A DNA stretch of 64,000 bases, from positions 2,418,001 through 2,482,000 of the forward strand of contig NZ_SRRO01000001.1 in assembly GCF_004785795.1 (NCBI RefSeq), given 5' to 3'. The position numbers and the translations under genes are program-made. Shown here in pieces: positions 11,275 through 21,660 of this stretch. The notes under the pieces were generated by a model. The model ran no database searches, was not told the origin of the DNA, and saw only the letters and a list, made by a program, of their open reading frames with translations. This DNA comes from Nocardioides eburneiflavus (GTDB taxonomy: Bacteria > Actinomycetota > Actinomycetes > Propionibacteriales > Nocardioidaceae). The first letter of the stretch is position 1. Every line of letters starts with the position of its first letter.

Positions 11275-11302
11275 GGAGTTAACACAGCCGGAACTCCTGT
11301 GT
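11275..11302 (+). other. Possible H-type RNA pseudoknot upstream of the 53-residue gene
   Basis: GGAGTT (11275-11280) can pair with AACTCC (11292-11297), and ACACAG (11282-11287) can pair with CTGTGT (11297-11302). The two helices cross, which is pseudoknot geometry, sharing one base at 11297. The element lies about 60 bases before the ribosome-binding site at 11361. Short helices like these can occur by chance. Confidence 0.25.
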
Positions 11303-11372
11303 AAGCCGCGTTTGTAACGATCAAACCCGCGGGGGTGGACGAACCGCCCGAAGATCATCCGGAGGTGGACTC

Positions 11373-11534
11373 ATGGTGGACGAGAAGAAGATCGAGATGG
11401 AGATGGAGCGCCGTCGCTTCCTGGCCGACCGCAACGTCGGCGACGTGGTGAGCCTGCTGGAGCGCCGCCAGGAGCTGCGGGGGATCTACCCGGCCGCCGA
11501 CCTGGTCGCCGAGAACGTCGGCTGGGTCGTCTGA
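11373..11534 (+). CDS. Small charged protein, 53 residues, function unknown
   Basis: A short ORF starts at ATG 11373 behind a strong GGAGG at 11361-11365 and ends with TGA at 11532-11534. The protein is MVDEKKIEMEMERRRF followed by a mixed helix-like stretch ending AENVGWVV: very rich in Glu, Arg and Lys at the start, so probably helical, with no Cys, no signal peptide and no membrane segment. A perfect 30-bp palindromic terminator 57 bases downstream and about 130 bases of unexplained leader upstream support an independent, real gene. I do not recognise the family. Confidence 0.65.
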   Translation: MVDEKKIEMEMERRRFLADRNVGDVVSLLERRQELRGIYPAADLVAENVGWVV

Positions 11535-11591
11535 GACCCGCCGCCCGGGCCGCCGCACGGACGGGTGTCCGGACGCTGCCTGGCCGCTGCG

Positions 11592-11621
11592 GACCCCCGC
11601 CCCGGATCCGGGGCGGGGGTC
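11592..11621. terminator. Perfect 30-bp palindrome between convergent genes
   Basis: GACCCCCGCCCCGGA is followed directly by its exact inverse, giving a stem of up to 13 bp around a minimal loop, between the 53-residue gene and the convergent lipase gene. It would act in both directions. Confidence 0.75.
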
Positions 11622-11626
11622 ACGCG

Positions 11627-12862
11627 TCAGATCAGCCAGCAGTTGCTGAGCTGCGGGATCCCGGCGAACCGCGCCTCGAAGAACGGCAGCGCCTCCGCGA
11701 CGTGCGGCACCATGCCGCCTACGTGCAGCGGCGCGACGTTGGTGGACAGCCGCACGTTGGCGCCCTTGCCGCACCACGACCTCGCCATCGCCCTGCCCAC
11801 GGCGTAGGGAATGGTGTCGTCGAGGGTTGAGTGGGTGACCAGGACCGGCACCTGGGGCTCGAGGGTGCCGATCCGCTGGGCGTCGATGACCGACTTGAAC
11901 GGCTCAACCTTCATCAGTTCCGACATCGGCTGCCCGTTGGCGCTGAGAGTCGAGGACGTCACGAACGCGTTGTCGAGGAGGTCGAAGACGCAGTCCTGCT
12001 CCACTGCGCGCATCGTCTCGACGCCCTTGGCGTTGAGGTAGGGCGTCAGGTCGATGTCGTAGCTCGCGGCGAGGCCGCGCAGTGCGAAGAACGCGAACGC
12101 CGAGAACGGGCCGCCGTCGAGAGTGGTGGCGACCTTGGCGAGGTCGGCGGGCACGGCTCCGACGACCGCGCCCTTGACCCGGAGGTCGGGCGCGTACGTC
12201 GAGGCCAGCTCGACCGCCGCCGCCGCCGCGCCGCCGCCCTGCGAGTAGCCCATCAGGCCGACCGGGCTGGTCGAGCTCAGCCCGGTGCCGGAGAGCCGCT
12301 GCGCGGCGCGTACGACGTCGAGCGTGGCGCGGCCCTGGGACACACGGTCCATGTAGGTGTGGATCCCGACGGTGCCGAGGCCCTCGTAGTCGGGCATCGC
12401 CACGGCGTACCCGCGCAGCAGCAGCGCCTCGATTCCGATGCCCTCGTACTCGATGCCCTCGGAGAACTGCCGCGACGGCGCGCACCGGTCCGCCATCCCC
12501 TGGGTGCCGGGGGAGTAGCCGATGACGGGGCGCGAGCCGAGCCCGACCCACGGGGCGTGGGGGACCAGCACGGTCCCGGAGACCGCGATGGCCTTGCCGG
12601 TGCGGTTGGTGGTCTTGTAGAGCACGCGCTGTGCGTTGCGGACCAGGCTGGTGGCGTCGAGCGGGTCGAGCAGGAAGGTCATCTTCTCGCTGCGGATGAC
12701 CGTGCCGTTGGCGCTCGGCAGGGCGGCGGGCGTCTCGTAGAAGGCCGGCCGGGGCGGCTCGTCGACGGCGGCCTGCGCCGGCGACGTGGTGATCGCCACG
12801 AGGGCGAACGTGGTGGTGAGTGCGGTGCTGAGCAGGGTGGAGAGTGTTGCCCGAAATGTCAT
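11627..12862 (-). CDS. Secreted lipase of the secretory lipase (LIP) family
   Basis: An alpha/beta-hydrolase exported by the Sec route. Residues 1-31 are a signal peptide with cleavage likely after TSPAQA. The nucleophile elbow GYSQGG places Ser207; a later HSTLDDTIPY supplies the acid and PLHVGGMV the catalytic His, completing the triad. Segments RPVIGYSPGTQG and AMPDYEGLG match the family of Candida-type secretory lipases widespread in actinobacteria, which hydrolyse acylglycerols or esters outside the cell. Length 411 residues is normal. A consensus Crp-type site lies 73 bases upstream of the start. Confidence 0.85.
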   Translation of the reverse strand: MTFRATLSTLLSTALTTTFALVAITTSPAQAAVDEPPRPAFYETPAALPSANGTVIRSEKMTFLLDPLDATSLVRNAQRVLYKTTNRTGKAIAVSGTVLVPHAPWVGLGSRPVIGYSPGTQGMADRCAPSRQFSEGIEYEGIGIEALLLRGYAVAMPDYEGLGTVGIHTYMDRVSQGRATLDVVRAAQRLSGTGLSSTSPVGLMGYSQGGGAAAAAVELASTYAPDLRVKGAVVGAVPADLAKVATTLDGGPFSAFAFFALRGLAASYDIDLTPYLNAKGVETMRAVEQDCVFDLLDNAFVTSSTLSANGQPMSELMKVEPFKSVIDAQRIGTLEPQVPVLVTHSTLDDTIPYAVGRAMARSWCGKGANVRLSTNVAPLHVGGMVPHVAEALPFFEARFAGIPQLSNCWLI

Positions 12863-12934
12863 GTGGTGCCCTCCTCGGCCGGACCGCCCGACCGACTCCG
12901 CGAAACCTACTGGTGAGTCACATCACGCGACCAC

Positions 12935-12950
12935 TGTGACGTCCGTCACA
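12935..12950. promoter_or_regulatory. Crp/GlxR-type binding site
   Basis: TGTGACGTCCGTCACA matches the TGTGA-N6-TCACA consensus for cAMP receptor proteins exactly and is symmetrical in its outer six bases. It lies in the divergent gap between the lipase (start 12862) and trpS (start 13033). GTGAGTCACATCAC at 12913-12926 is a second, weaker match. Control of the lipase is more likely than of trpS. Confidence 0.6.
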
Positions 12951-13032
12951 ACGACGCAGCCTCGAGGGCTCCGGGACGTACGGGCGTGGGACCGCGCGCG
13001 GACCCGTCCGGGGGCGGTGAGAGACTGGCGCC

Positions 13033-14052
13033 ATGTCGACGTCGCCCGTCTCGCGCCCGCGGGTCCTGTCCGGTATCCAGCCGACAGCGGACTCGTTCCA
13101 CCTCGGGAACTACCTCGGCGCGCTGCGGCAGTGGGTGTCGCTCCAGGAAGACTTCGAGCCCTTCTACTTCATTGCCGACCTGCACTCGATCACGGTCGAG
13201 CAGGACCCCAAGGTGCTCCGCGAGCGCACCCTCGTCTCGGCCGCGCAGCTCGTCGCGGCCGGCGTCGACCCGCAGCGCGCCACGATCTTCGTGCAGAGCC
13301 AGGTGCCGGCGCACACCCAGGCCGGCTGGGTCCTGCAGTGCCTCACCGGCTTCGGCGAGGCCCGGCGGATGACCCAGTTCAAGGACAAGTCCGCCAAGAG
13401 CGGTGAGGGTGCGGCCAGCGTCGGGCTGTTCACCTACCCGATCCTCCAGGCGGCCGACATCCTTCTCTACCGGCCGCAGTACGTCCCGGTCGGCGAGGAC
13501 CAGCGCCAGCACCTCGAGCTGACCCGCGACCTGGCGAACCGCTTCAACCACCGCTACAAGAAGACCTTCCGGCCGCCCGAGCCCTACATCCTCGAGTCCA
13601 CCGCGAAGATCTACGACCTCCAGGTCCCCGAGAAGCAGATGTCGAAGTCCATCGGCGGCCAGGGCTGCGTGTGGATCCTCGACGACTCCAAGGTGGTGAC
13701 CAAGAAGTTCCGCTCGGCCGTCACCGACTCGGAGACCGAGATCCGCTTCGACCGCGAGGCCAAGCCCGGCGTCAGCAACCTGCTCTCGATCCACTCCGCG
13801 CTGTCCGGGGAGAAGGTCGAGGCGCTGGAGAGCGCCTTCGAGGGTCGTGGCTACGGCGACCTCAAGTCCGAGGTCGCCGATGTCGTGCTGGAGACGCTGA
13901 CGCCGCTGCGCGAGCGCACGCGCCAGCTGCTCGAGGACCGCACCGAGCTCGAGCGCATCCTCCGCGAGGGGACCGAGCGTGCGGGAGCGGTGGCCGAGGC
14001 GACGTTGCGCGACGTCTACGACCGGGTCGGCTTCCTGCCCGCGACTCGCTAG
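13033..14052 (+). CDS. trpS: Tryptophanyl-tRNA synthetase
   Basis: TrpS charges tRNA-Trp with tryptophan. The 339 residues cover the class I fold: [17 protein letters not shown] near residues 14-30 carries the HIGH-type motif, the connecting region has the tRNA and dimer segments ([41 protein letters not shown]), and the KMSKS-type loop is QMSKS near residue 203. The stop TAG at 14050 overlaps a -10-like box for the next gene. Nothing suggests a resistance-type duplicate, and this is a standard housekeeping copy. Confidence 0.97.
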   Translation: MSTSPVSRPRVLSGIQPTADSFHLGNYLGALRQWVSLQEDFEPFYFIADLHSITVEQDPKVLRERTLVSAAQLVAAGVDPQRATIFVQSQVPAHTQAGWVLQCLTGFGEARRMTQFKDKSAKSGEGAASVGLFTYPILQAADILLYRPQYVPVGEDQRQHLELTRDLANRFNHRYKKTFRPPEPYILESTAKIYDLQVPEKQMSKSIGGQGCVWILDDSKVVTKKFRSAVTDSETEIRFDREAKPGVSNLLSIHSALSGEKVEALESAFEGRGYGDLKSEVADVVLETLTPLRERTRQLLEDRTELERILREGTERAGAVAEATLRDVYDRVGFLPATR

Positions 14053-14055
14053 GGT
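14050..14055 (+). promoter_or_regulatory. -10 element of the 2H phosphoesterase gene
   Basis: TAGGGT starts at the TAG stop codon of trpS and is followed by 6 bases and GTG at 14062. This is the same stop-codon/-10 fusion seen before purN. Confidence 0.4.
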
Positions 14056-14061
14056 CGAGTG

Positions 14062-14571
14062 GTGCCCACCATCGGAGTAGCCATCGCCATTCCCGAGCCC
14101 TGGGCGAGCGAGCTCCAGGACTACCGCACCAGCGTCGGTGACACGACCGCGACGCAGATCCCCACGCACATCACGCTGATCCCGCCTGCCGAGGTGGAGG
14201 AGGACGAGCTGCCCGCGGTGACCGACCACCTCGCCGGCGCGGCGGCCACCGTGGAGCCCTTCGACATCCACCTGCGCGGCACCGGCACGTTCCGGCCGGT
14301 CTCGCCGGTCGTCTTCGTGACGCTGGCCGAGGGCATCTCGCACTGCGAGCTGCTTGCCGACGCCGTACGCCAGGGCCCGCTCGCGGTGGACCTCGACTTC
14401 CCCTACCACCCCCACGTGACGATCGCCCACCACCTCGACGACCCGACGCTCGACCGGGCGTTCGACGAGCTGGCCACCTTCGAGTGCCGCTTCGCCGTGG
14501 ACGCGTTCAGCCTCTACGTCCACGACAGCGACACCGGCTGGCAGCCCACGCACGAGTACGGGCTGGGCTGA
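14062..14571 (+). CDS. 2'-5' RNA ligase superfamily (2H phosphoesterase) protein
   Basis: A 169-residue 2H phosphoesterase-fold protein. Both signature motifs are visible: HIT at residues 36-38 in PTHITLIPP and HVT at 118-120 in YHPHVTIAHH. Relatives act as 2'-5' RNA ligases or cyclic phosphodiesterases on RNA ends; the true substrate in actinobacteria is unknown. GTG 14062 is preferred over GTG 14059 because of the -10 spacing. The next gene starts one base after its stop, so the two are an operon. Confidence 0.85.
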   Translation: MPTIGVAIAIPEPWASELQDYRTSVGDTTATQIPTHITLIPPAEVEEDELPAVTDHLAGAAATVEPFDIHLRGTGTFRPVSPVVFVTLAEGISHCELLADAVRQGPLAVDLDFPYHPHVTIAHHLDDPTLDRAFDELATFECRFAVDAFSLYVHDSDTGWQPTHEYGLG

Positions 14572-14572
14572 C

Positions 14573-15646
14573 ATGTCCTTCGTCTCGGGCCTGAAGGACC
14601 GCGTGGAGCTCGTGCGCGAGCGTCGACCGCTCGTCGACCACGTCGTGCGCACGGTCGAGCACTACGGCAACGTCAACGGCAGCGCCCTCGCCGCCGCGGT
14701 GACCTACTTCGCCTTCCTCTCCTTCTTCCCCATCCTGGCCCTGTCCTTCGCCGTGATCGGCTTCGTCTCCCGGGCCTACGAGAACGCCGACGAGGACCTC
14801 GAGACCGCGATCGACGGCGTGCTGCCGGGCATCATCGGCAACGGCCCTGGCGAGCTGCCCCTGTCGACGTTCCAGGACAACGCACCGGGCATCCTCAGCG
14901 TCGGCATCCTGCTCGCCCTCTACTCCGGCCTCGGCTGGCTCTCGGGCATGCGTACTGCCCTGGTGGCCGTGTTCGAGGAGCCCGAGCGCGAGCAGCCCAG
15001 CTTCGTCGTCGGCAAGCTGCGCGACCTGCTCGCCCTGCTCATCCTCGGCTCGGTGCTCGTCGTCAGCGTGGCGGTCTCCGGCATCGCGACGAAGGTCGCC
15101 ACCCCCATCCTGGACCTCGTCGGGCTGGGCGCCGGCGCGGAGCCGCTCCTGTGGGTCTTCGCCCTGCTCCTCGGCCTGGCGGCGAGCGCCCTGCTGTTCT
15201 TCGCCTTCTTCCGGCTCCTCGCCACCCCCGACGTGCCGAGCCGGTCGCTGTGGTCCGGCGCCGTCCTCGGCGCCGTGGTGTTCGAGCTGCTCAAGCAGCT
15301 GTCCACCATCCTGCTGCAGGGCACGCGCGAGCAGCCCGCGGTCCAGGCGTTCGGCATCGCCCTGATCCTGCTCGTGTGGATCAACTACTTCTCGCGGGTC
15401 GTCGTCCTGGCCGCCGCGTGGGCGCACACCTCGCCCGAGGCCCGCGCGATCCGTGAGGCGCGCACGGTCGCCGACCAGATGCCCGAGGGCCCGCGGATCG
15501 ACCTCGCCGCCGCGGCGCGCGCCGGCGTACGCCCGGCTGCCGCCGCTGCCGGTCCCGCCTCCTCGCCGATGGCCGCCTTCGCCGCGGGCGCCGCCTCCAT
15601 GCTCGGCCTCGTCGCGCTCGTCGCGCTCGTCCGCCGGCGCCGCTGA
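14573..15646 (+). CDS. YihY/BrkB family membrane protein
   Basis: A 357-residue integral membrane protein with about six helices and the YihY/BrkB hallmarks: an amphipathic N-terminus, GSALAAAVTYFAFLSFFPILAL near residue 33, and WINYFSRVVVLAAAWAH near residue 264. Once annotated as ribonuclease BN, the family is now thought to be transporters or envelope proteins of unknown role. The C-terminus (about 305-357) adds an Ala/Pro-rich linker and a last hydrophobic stretch ending in Arg residues. It starts one base after the 2H protein stop. Confidence 0.88.
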   Translation: MSFVSGLKDRVELVRERRPLVDHVVRTVEHYGNVNGSALAAAVTYFAFLSFFPILALSFAVIGFVSRAYENADEDLETAIDGVLPGIIGNGPGELPLSTFQDNAPGILSVGILLALYSGLGWLSGMRTALVAVFEEPEREQPSFVVGKLRDLLALLILGSVLVVSVAVSGIATKVATPILDLVGLGAGAEPLLWVFALLLGLAASALLFFAFFRLLATPDVPSRSLWSGAVLGAVVFELLKQLSTILLQGTREQPAVQAFGIALILLVWINYFSRVVVLAAAWAHTSPEARAIREARTVADQMPEGPRIDLAAAARAGVRPAAAAAGPASSPMAAFAAGAASMLGLVALVALVRRRR

Positions 15647-15659
15647 CTGCCCGCCGCTG

Positions 15660-15710
15660 AGCGGCGTCTGAGCCACATTTCGCCCCGCTGCATGTGGCTG
15701 CGCCACCGCC
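15660..15710. repeat. Hairpin repeat A1 (degenerate copy)
   Basis: The first of four related hairpins around the DUF559 gene. The inner stem pairs GCCACAT (15672-15678) with ATGTGGC (15692-15698); the outer arm is only partly conserved. It lies just after the YihY stop at 15646. Confidence 0.55.
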
Positions 15711-15740
15711 TCCGGGCATTGTCGCGCGTGTCGCCTCTCG

Positions 15741-15794
15741 GAGCGGTGCGAGCGCCGCATTCGGCGAATCAGGAATGTGGATGGCGCACCGCTC
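15741..15794. repeat. Hairpin repeat A2
   Basis: The outer arm GAGCGGTGCG (15741-15750) pairs with the GCGCACCGCTC arm at 15784-15794; the inner stem CCGCATTC pairs with GAATGTGG (15773-15780). Its layout and sequence match hairpin B2 on the other side of the DUF559 gene. Confidence 0.75.
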
Positions 15795-15929
15795 CTCGGG
15801 GTCCCAGCGGCGACTCGAACGGGACTGGCGCGGGCCAATGATCATCCACAGGCGCCCTTCTGGTGGGTGATTCCACAGGTCTGCCGCCGGAGGCGGGCGC
15901 GATCAGCTCGGGCATGGCGCGATGGAGTC

Positions 15930-16871
15930 ATGCATCACGTCGCTCCCGAGCTCCTGCGCCGACCGATCACCCGCGCCCGCGCACGTGCGGTCGGGCTGAC
16001 CGCCCGCGTGCTCGAAGGCGTGCAGTTCCGACGCCTCCATCAGGGCGTGTACGTCCACAGGAGCCACGAGATGACGTGGACCGACCACGTGGAGGCAGCT
16101 CGACTGGCGTTGCCGGCCACGGCGCGTACGACCGGAGTGACCCGGCTGCGTCAGCTCGGGCTCGACGTCGGCTCGGCGTTCCCGCTGCATTTCGTCGTCG
16201 AGGGCGACCACCACCTCGTGCTCGATGGCGTGTTCCTCCACCGCACCGTGAAGATGCCGCCGTGCGATGACGTGGGCACCACCGTCGAGGCCGCCTTCGT
16301 GGCCTTCTGCGCGGAGGCCCGGCTCATCGATGCGATCGGGCTCGGGAGCTACCTGCTGCACAAGGAGTGGCTCGACGTCGCCCTGCTCGACCAGATCCTG
16401 TGCGAGGAGAAGTGGCGCCGCGGAGTGCCGGAGACCACGTACGTCCTGCCGCACCTCGAGGGGCGCTGCCGATCCATCCCTGAGGCAGAGCTGTTCGCGT
16501 ACGTGGTCTTCGCCATGCTGCCCGTGCCGGACGTCAACCGGGCGATCGAGCTTCGTACGGGAGTCGAGCTCACGCCGGACCTGTGGTTCGAGGACTACGG
16601 ACTCGCGGTCGAGTACGAGGGAAGCCACCACCAGGATGATCGCGCCCAGTACAACGCCGACATCGACCGCTACTCGCTCTACCGCCGACACGACGTGCCC
16701 TACGAGCAGGTCACCAAGGAGCGGATGCGATCACCCAGGGCGACGGTCAGGCTGGTTCACACCGCGCTCGTGGCGACGGGGTACGACGGGCCGCCACCGG
16801 ACTTCGGAGAGCAGTGGGAGTCGCTGTTCCAGCCACTCTCCGACCTCGTACGGCGCAGTCGCGCGGCGTGA
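15930..16871 (+). CDS. DUF559 nuclease-like protein with N-terminal winged-helix region
   Basis: From ATG 15930 the protein has 313 residues. The N-terminal half (PITRARARAVGLTARVLE, then LHQGVYVH) resembles the AbiEi-type winged-helix antitoxin domain. The C-terminal third matches DUF559, a Vsr-like PD-(D/E)XK nuclease fold: PDLWFEDYGLAVEYEGSHH near residues 226-244 carries acidic residues in the right spacing, followed by DIDRYSLYRRHDVPYEQVT. Such proteins are numerous in actinobacteria with unknown function, possibly DNA repair or defence. No AbiEii-type toxin partner is adjacent. The gene is flanked on both sides by pairs of the same hairpin repeat. The start is uncertain because no strong ribosome-binding site is visible. 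Confidence 0.75.
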   Translation: MHHVAPELLRRPITRARARAVGLTARVLEGVQFRRLHQGVYVHRSHEMTWTDHVEAARLALPATARTTGVTRLRQLGLDVGSAFPLHFVVEGDHHLVLDGVFLHRTVKMPPCDDVGTTVEAAFVAFCAEARLIDAIGLGSYLLHKEWLDVALLDQILCEEKWRRGVPETTYVLPHLEGRCRSIPEAELFAYVVFAMLPVPDVNRAIELRTGVELTPDLWFEDYGLAVEYEGSHHQDDRAQYNADIDRYSLYRRHDVPYEQVTKERMRSPRATVRLVHTALVATGYDGPPPDFGEQWESLFQPLSDLVRRSRAA

Positions 16872-16878
16872 TCTGCCC

Positions 16879-16930
16879 AGCGGCGCCCCTGCCACATCCC
16901 GAGCGCCCCGAATGTGGCTGTGGCACCGCT
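16879..16930. repeat. Hairpin repeat B1
   Basis: AGCGGCGCC (16879-16887) pairs with GGCACCGCT (16922-16930) with one mismatch, and GCCACAT (16891-16897) with ATGTGGC (16912-16918), separated by 3-base internal loops. It begins 8 bases after the DUF559 stop codon. Confidence 0.7.
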
Positions 16931-16960
16931 CTCCGGAGAGCCCTCGGGTGTCCGCGCCGA

Positions 16961-17012
16961 AGCGGTGCGCGACCCACATTCGACGCTCGTGGAATGTGGC
17001 TGGCGCACCGCT
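16961..17012. repeat. Hairpin repeat B2
   Basis: AGCGGTGCGC (16961-16970) pairs perfectly with GCGCACCGCT (17003-17012), and CCACATTC (16974-16981) with GAATGTGG (16992-16999), around a 10-base loop and a 3+3 internal loop. It may also terminate the convergent sdhB gene ending at 17048. Confidence 0.8.
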
Positions 17013-17047
17013 CTCGGGTCGCGACAGCGGGATGCGGACGTCAGCGG

Positions 17048-17791
17048 TCAGTGACCGTGCTTGATCGAGGTGCGCAGGTCCTTGTTGAGCTGCGAGATCA
17101 CGTCGAGCGGGATCTCCTTGGGGCAGGCCGCGGTGCAGGCGCCGATGTTGGTGCAGCCGCCGAAGCCCTCGTGGTCGTGCTGGGCGACCATGTTGACCAC
17201 GCGGCTGTCGCGCTCGGGCTGGCCCTGGGGGAGCTCGCCGAGGTGGGTGATCTTGGCACCCATGAAGAGCGAGGCCGAGCCGTTGGGGCACGCCGCGACG
17301 CAGGCACCGCAGCCGATGCAGGTGGCGACGTTGAAGGCGCGCAGCGCGTCGTCACGCGGGACGGGCACCGAGTGGGCCTCGGGGGCCGAGCCGGTGTTGA
17401 CCGAGATGTAGCCGCCCTGCTGGATGATGCGGTCGAAGGCGCTGCGGTCGACGACGAGGTCCTTGATGACCGGGAACGCGTCGGAGCGCCACGGCTCGAC
17501 GGTGATCGTCTCGCCGTTCTTGAACGAGCGCATGTGCAGCTGGCAGGTCGTGGTGACCTCCGGGCCGTGCGCGTCGCCGTTGATCATCAGCCCGCACATG
17601 CCGCAGATGCCCTCGCGACAGTCGGAGTCGAACGCGATGGGCTCCTCGCCCTGCTCGTTGAGCTGCTCGTTGAGCACGTCGAGCATCTCGAGGAACGACA
17701 TGTCGGGGGACACGTCGGCGAGCTGGTAGGTGTGCATCGCCCCGGCGGACGAGGCGTCCGGCTGGCGCCAGATCTTGAGGGTCAGGTTCAT
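17048..17791 (-). CDS. sdhB: Succinate dehydrogenase iron-sulfur subunit (SdhCAB type)
   Basis: This 247-residue subunit carries electrons from the flavoprotein to the membrane anchor. The [2Fe-2S] ligands are in [12 protein letters not shown]; the [4Fe-4S]/[3Fe-4S] ligands are in [12 protein letters not shown] and [11 protein letters not shown]. It is the third gene of a C-A-B operon: ATG at 17791 lies two bases beyond the sdhA stop. A longer in-frame reading toward 18487 crosses sdhA in another frame and is not real. Together with a B-type SdhC this is the menaquinone-linked complex II as found in corynebacteria and Bacillus. Confidence 0.96.
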   Translation of the reverse strand: MNLTLKIWRQPDASSAGAMHTYQLADVSPDMSFLEMLDVLNEQLNEQGEEPIAFDSDCREGICGMCGLMINGDAHGPEVTTTCQLHMRSFKNGETITVEPWRSDAFPVIKDLVVDRSAFDRIIQQGGYISVNTGSAPEAHSVPVPRDDALRAFNVATCIGCGACVAACPNGSASLFMGAKITHLGELPQGQPERDSRVVNMVAQHDHEGFGGCTNIGACTAACPKEIPLDVISQLNKDLRTSIKHGH

Positions 17792-17793
17792 GC

Positions 17794-19857
<2,064 letters not shown>

Positions 19858-19871
19858 TGTGCGGTGACCCC

Positions 19872-20585
19872 TTACTTGGTGATGATGCCGGCCAGGACGG
19901 CGAGCGGGACGAGGGAGAAGCCGACCGAGACGATCAGCGCCATGACGAAGCCGAACGTCTTGGCCCGCTGGCGCTTGGCCGCGGTGCCGGTCCAGCCGAG
20001 CGTCTGTGCGGCGCTCCAGATGCCGTGGTGGAGGTGGGCGCCGAGGGCGAGCATCGCGACGATGTAGATCACCGTCATCCACCAGACGTCGAAGGTGTCG
20101 ACCATCAGGTCGTAGGGGTCGTTCGTCGCGCCGCCCTGCGGGTTGACCTTGACGACGGTGAAGTTGAGCAGGTGCCAGACCAGGAAGACCAGGATCGTCA
20201 CCCCGCCCCAGCGCATCATCAGGCTCGCGCGGGTGGCGCCGGTGTCCTTCTTGACCACGTACTTCGTGGTGCGGGCGCGAGCGGCACGCCGCCACAGCAC
20301 GACGGCGCAGTAGACGTGCACCACCAGCGACAGGATGAGGCCGAGCCGCAGGATCCAGAGCGCACCCTCGTGCGGCAGCATCGGCTCGCCGAGCTCGCGG
20401 AGGTGGTGGGCGTACTCGTTGAACGCGTCGTGGCCGGCGAACGCCTTGAGGTTGCCGTACATGTGGGCGAGCACGAAGCCGAGGAAGATGAAGCCGCTGA
20501 CCGCCATGCCGAGCTTGAGGGCGATCGTCGTGCGCATGGCCCGCGCACCCTTCACGAGCCGGGGGGGAGTGAGTTGGGTCGTCAC
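19872..20585 (-). CDS. sdhC: Succinate dehydrogenase cytochrome b subunit (B-type, five helices)
   Basis: The 237-residue membrane anchor has about five hydrophobic helices and His residues placed for two hemes ([32 protein letters not shown]), the B-type di-heme subunit that reduces menaquinone. The opening (V)[23 protein letters not shown] resembles family members, so GTG 20585 is the start; an upstream extension to 20867 is rejected. It is the first gene of the C-A-B operon and faces a second complex II operon across a 194-bp gap. Confidence 0.93.
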   Translation of the reverse strand: MTTQLTPPRLVKGARAMRTTIALKLGMAVSGFIFLGFVLAHMYGNLKAFAGHDAFNEYAHHLRELGEPMLPHEGALWILRLGLILSLVVHVYCAVVLWRRAARARTTKYVVKKDTGATRASLMMRWGGVTILVFLVWHLLNFTVVKVNPQGGATNDPYDLMVDTFDVWWMTVIYIVAMLALGAHLHHGIWSAAQTLGWTGTAAKRQRAKTFGFVMALIVSVGFSLVPLAVLAGIITK

Positions 20586-20779
20586 CCCGTCACGGTATCG
20601 CGGGTCACACGCCGACGACGCGCCGCATCCGTGTGAGATTCCACGCTCCGGATCGCCCGCCTGCACCGCGATCGGAGGACCGCGTCGACCCGGATCAGCG
20701 TGCCGCCTTCCTTCTCGGTGTGACACAGGCCATAGTCGGGGGCGTTGCCCCGACCGCCCCCGGGCCTCTTGGAGGATGC

Positions 20780-21601
20780 ATGGCATCGACCGACCACGGC
20801 GTGACCAGTCCGGGCCGCGCGCAGATCGACGCGCGGACGTTGCGCCAGGACCGGTGGTGGCAGGCACCGCTGACGACGTTCGTGGTGTTCTCGGCCTTCG
20901 TCGTCTACGCCACCGTGCGGGCGTTCATGGGCCGCGACTACTACGCCTCGCCCTACCTCTCGCCGTTCTACTCGCCGTGCCTGGGTGACTGCGTCGAGGG
21001 CGCGTCCGACTTCGGCCAGCCGTTCGCGTGGTGGCCGCTGTCGGCGGCGCTGATCATCCTGGTCTTCCCGCTCGGGTTCCGGATGACCTGCTACTACTAC
21101 CGCAAGGCCTACTACCGGGCGTTCTGGCTGAGCCCGCCGGCGTGCGGCGTCGCCGAGCCCCACCAGGCCTACTCCGGCGAGACGAGGTTCCCGCTGGTCC
21201 TCCAGAACGTGCACCGCTGGTTCTGGTACGCCGCCGTCGTGGTCGGCCTGGTGCTGACCTTCGACACCGTCCTGGCCTTCCGCCCGATGCCGGCCGAGTA
21301 CGCCCTGGGTGACGGCGAGACCTCCGGGATCCACATGGGGCTCGGCACGCTGCTGATGATCGCCAACATCGTCTTCATCTGGCTCTACACGCTCTCGTGC
21401 CACTCGTGCCGCCACATCGTGGGCGGGCGGCTGCGCCACTTCTCCAGGCACCCGGTGCGCTACCGGCTCTGGACGTGGGTCTCGCGGCTCAACCAGAGCC
21501 ACGGGAAGTGGGCGTGGTACTCGCTGTTCTCGGTCGCGATCGTCGACCTCTACATCTTCCTGCTCGCCACCGGAACGATCCAGGACGTGAGGTTCTTTTG
21601 A
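20780..21601 (+). CDS. Membrane anchor of a second succinate dehydrogenase/fumarate reductase (Sdh1 type)
   Basis: A 273-residue protein with about five hydrophobic helices and a Cys/aromatic-rich loop (SPFYSPCLGDCVEGAS, TCYYYRKAYYRAFW, SPPACGVAEPH). Length and motifs, including LYTLSCHSCRHIVGGR, match the mycobacterial Rv0249c anchor of Sdh1 as I remember it. GGAGG at 20771-20775 precedes the ATG. It opens an operon with the flavoprotein and iron-sulfur genes that follow and is divergent from the SdhCAB operon. Electron acceptor presumably menaquinone. Confidence 0.88.
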   Translation: MASTDHGVTSPGRAQIDARTLRQDRWWQAPLTTFVVFSAFVVYATVRAFMGRDYYASPYLSPFYSPCLGDCVEGASDFGQPFAWWPLSAALIILVFPLGFRMTCYYYRKAYYRAFWLSPPACGVAEPHQAYSGETRFPLVLQNVHRWFWYAAVVVGLVLTFDTVLAFRPMPAEYALGDGETSGIHMGLGTLLMIANIVFIWLYTLSCHSCRHIVGGRLRHFSRHPVRYRLWTWVSRLNQSHGKWAWYSLFSVAIVDLYIFLLATGTIQDVRFF

Positions 21602-21660
21602 GCACCGAGTCACGACACCCGATGACGGGCAACGAGATGTCGCCGGAGGCCCGGGGCGGC

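Noticed and set aside
15930..16871. DUF559 gene as the antitoxin of an AbiE-type toxin-antitoxin pair
   Set aside because: No nucleotidyltransferase-like AbiEii toxin gene is adjacent on either strand; neighbours are yihY and sdhB.
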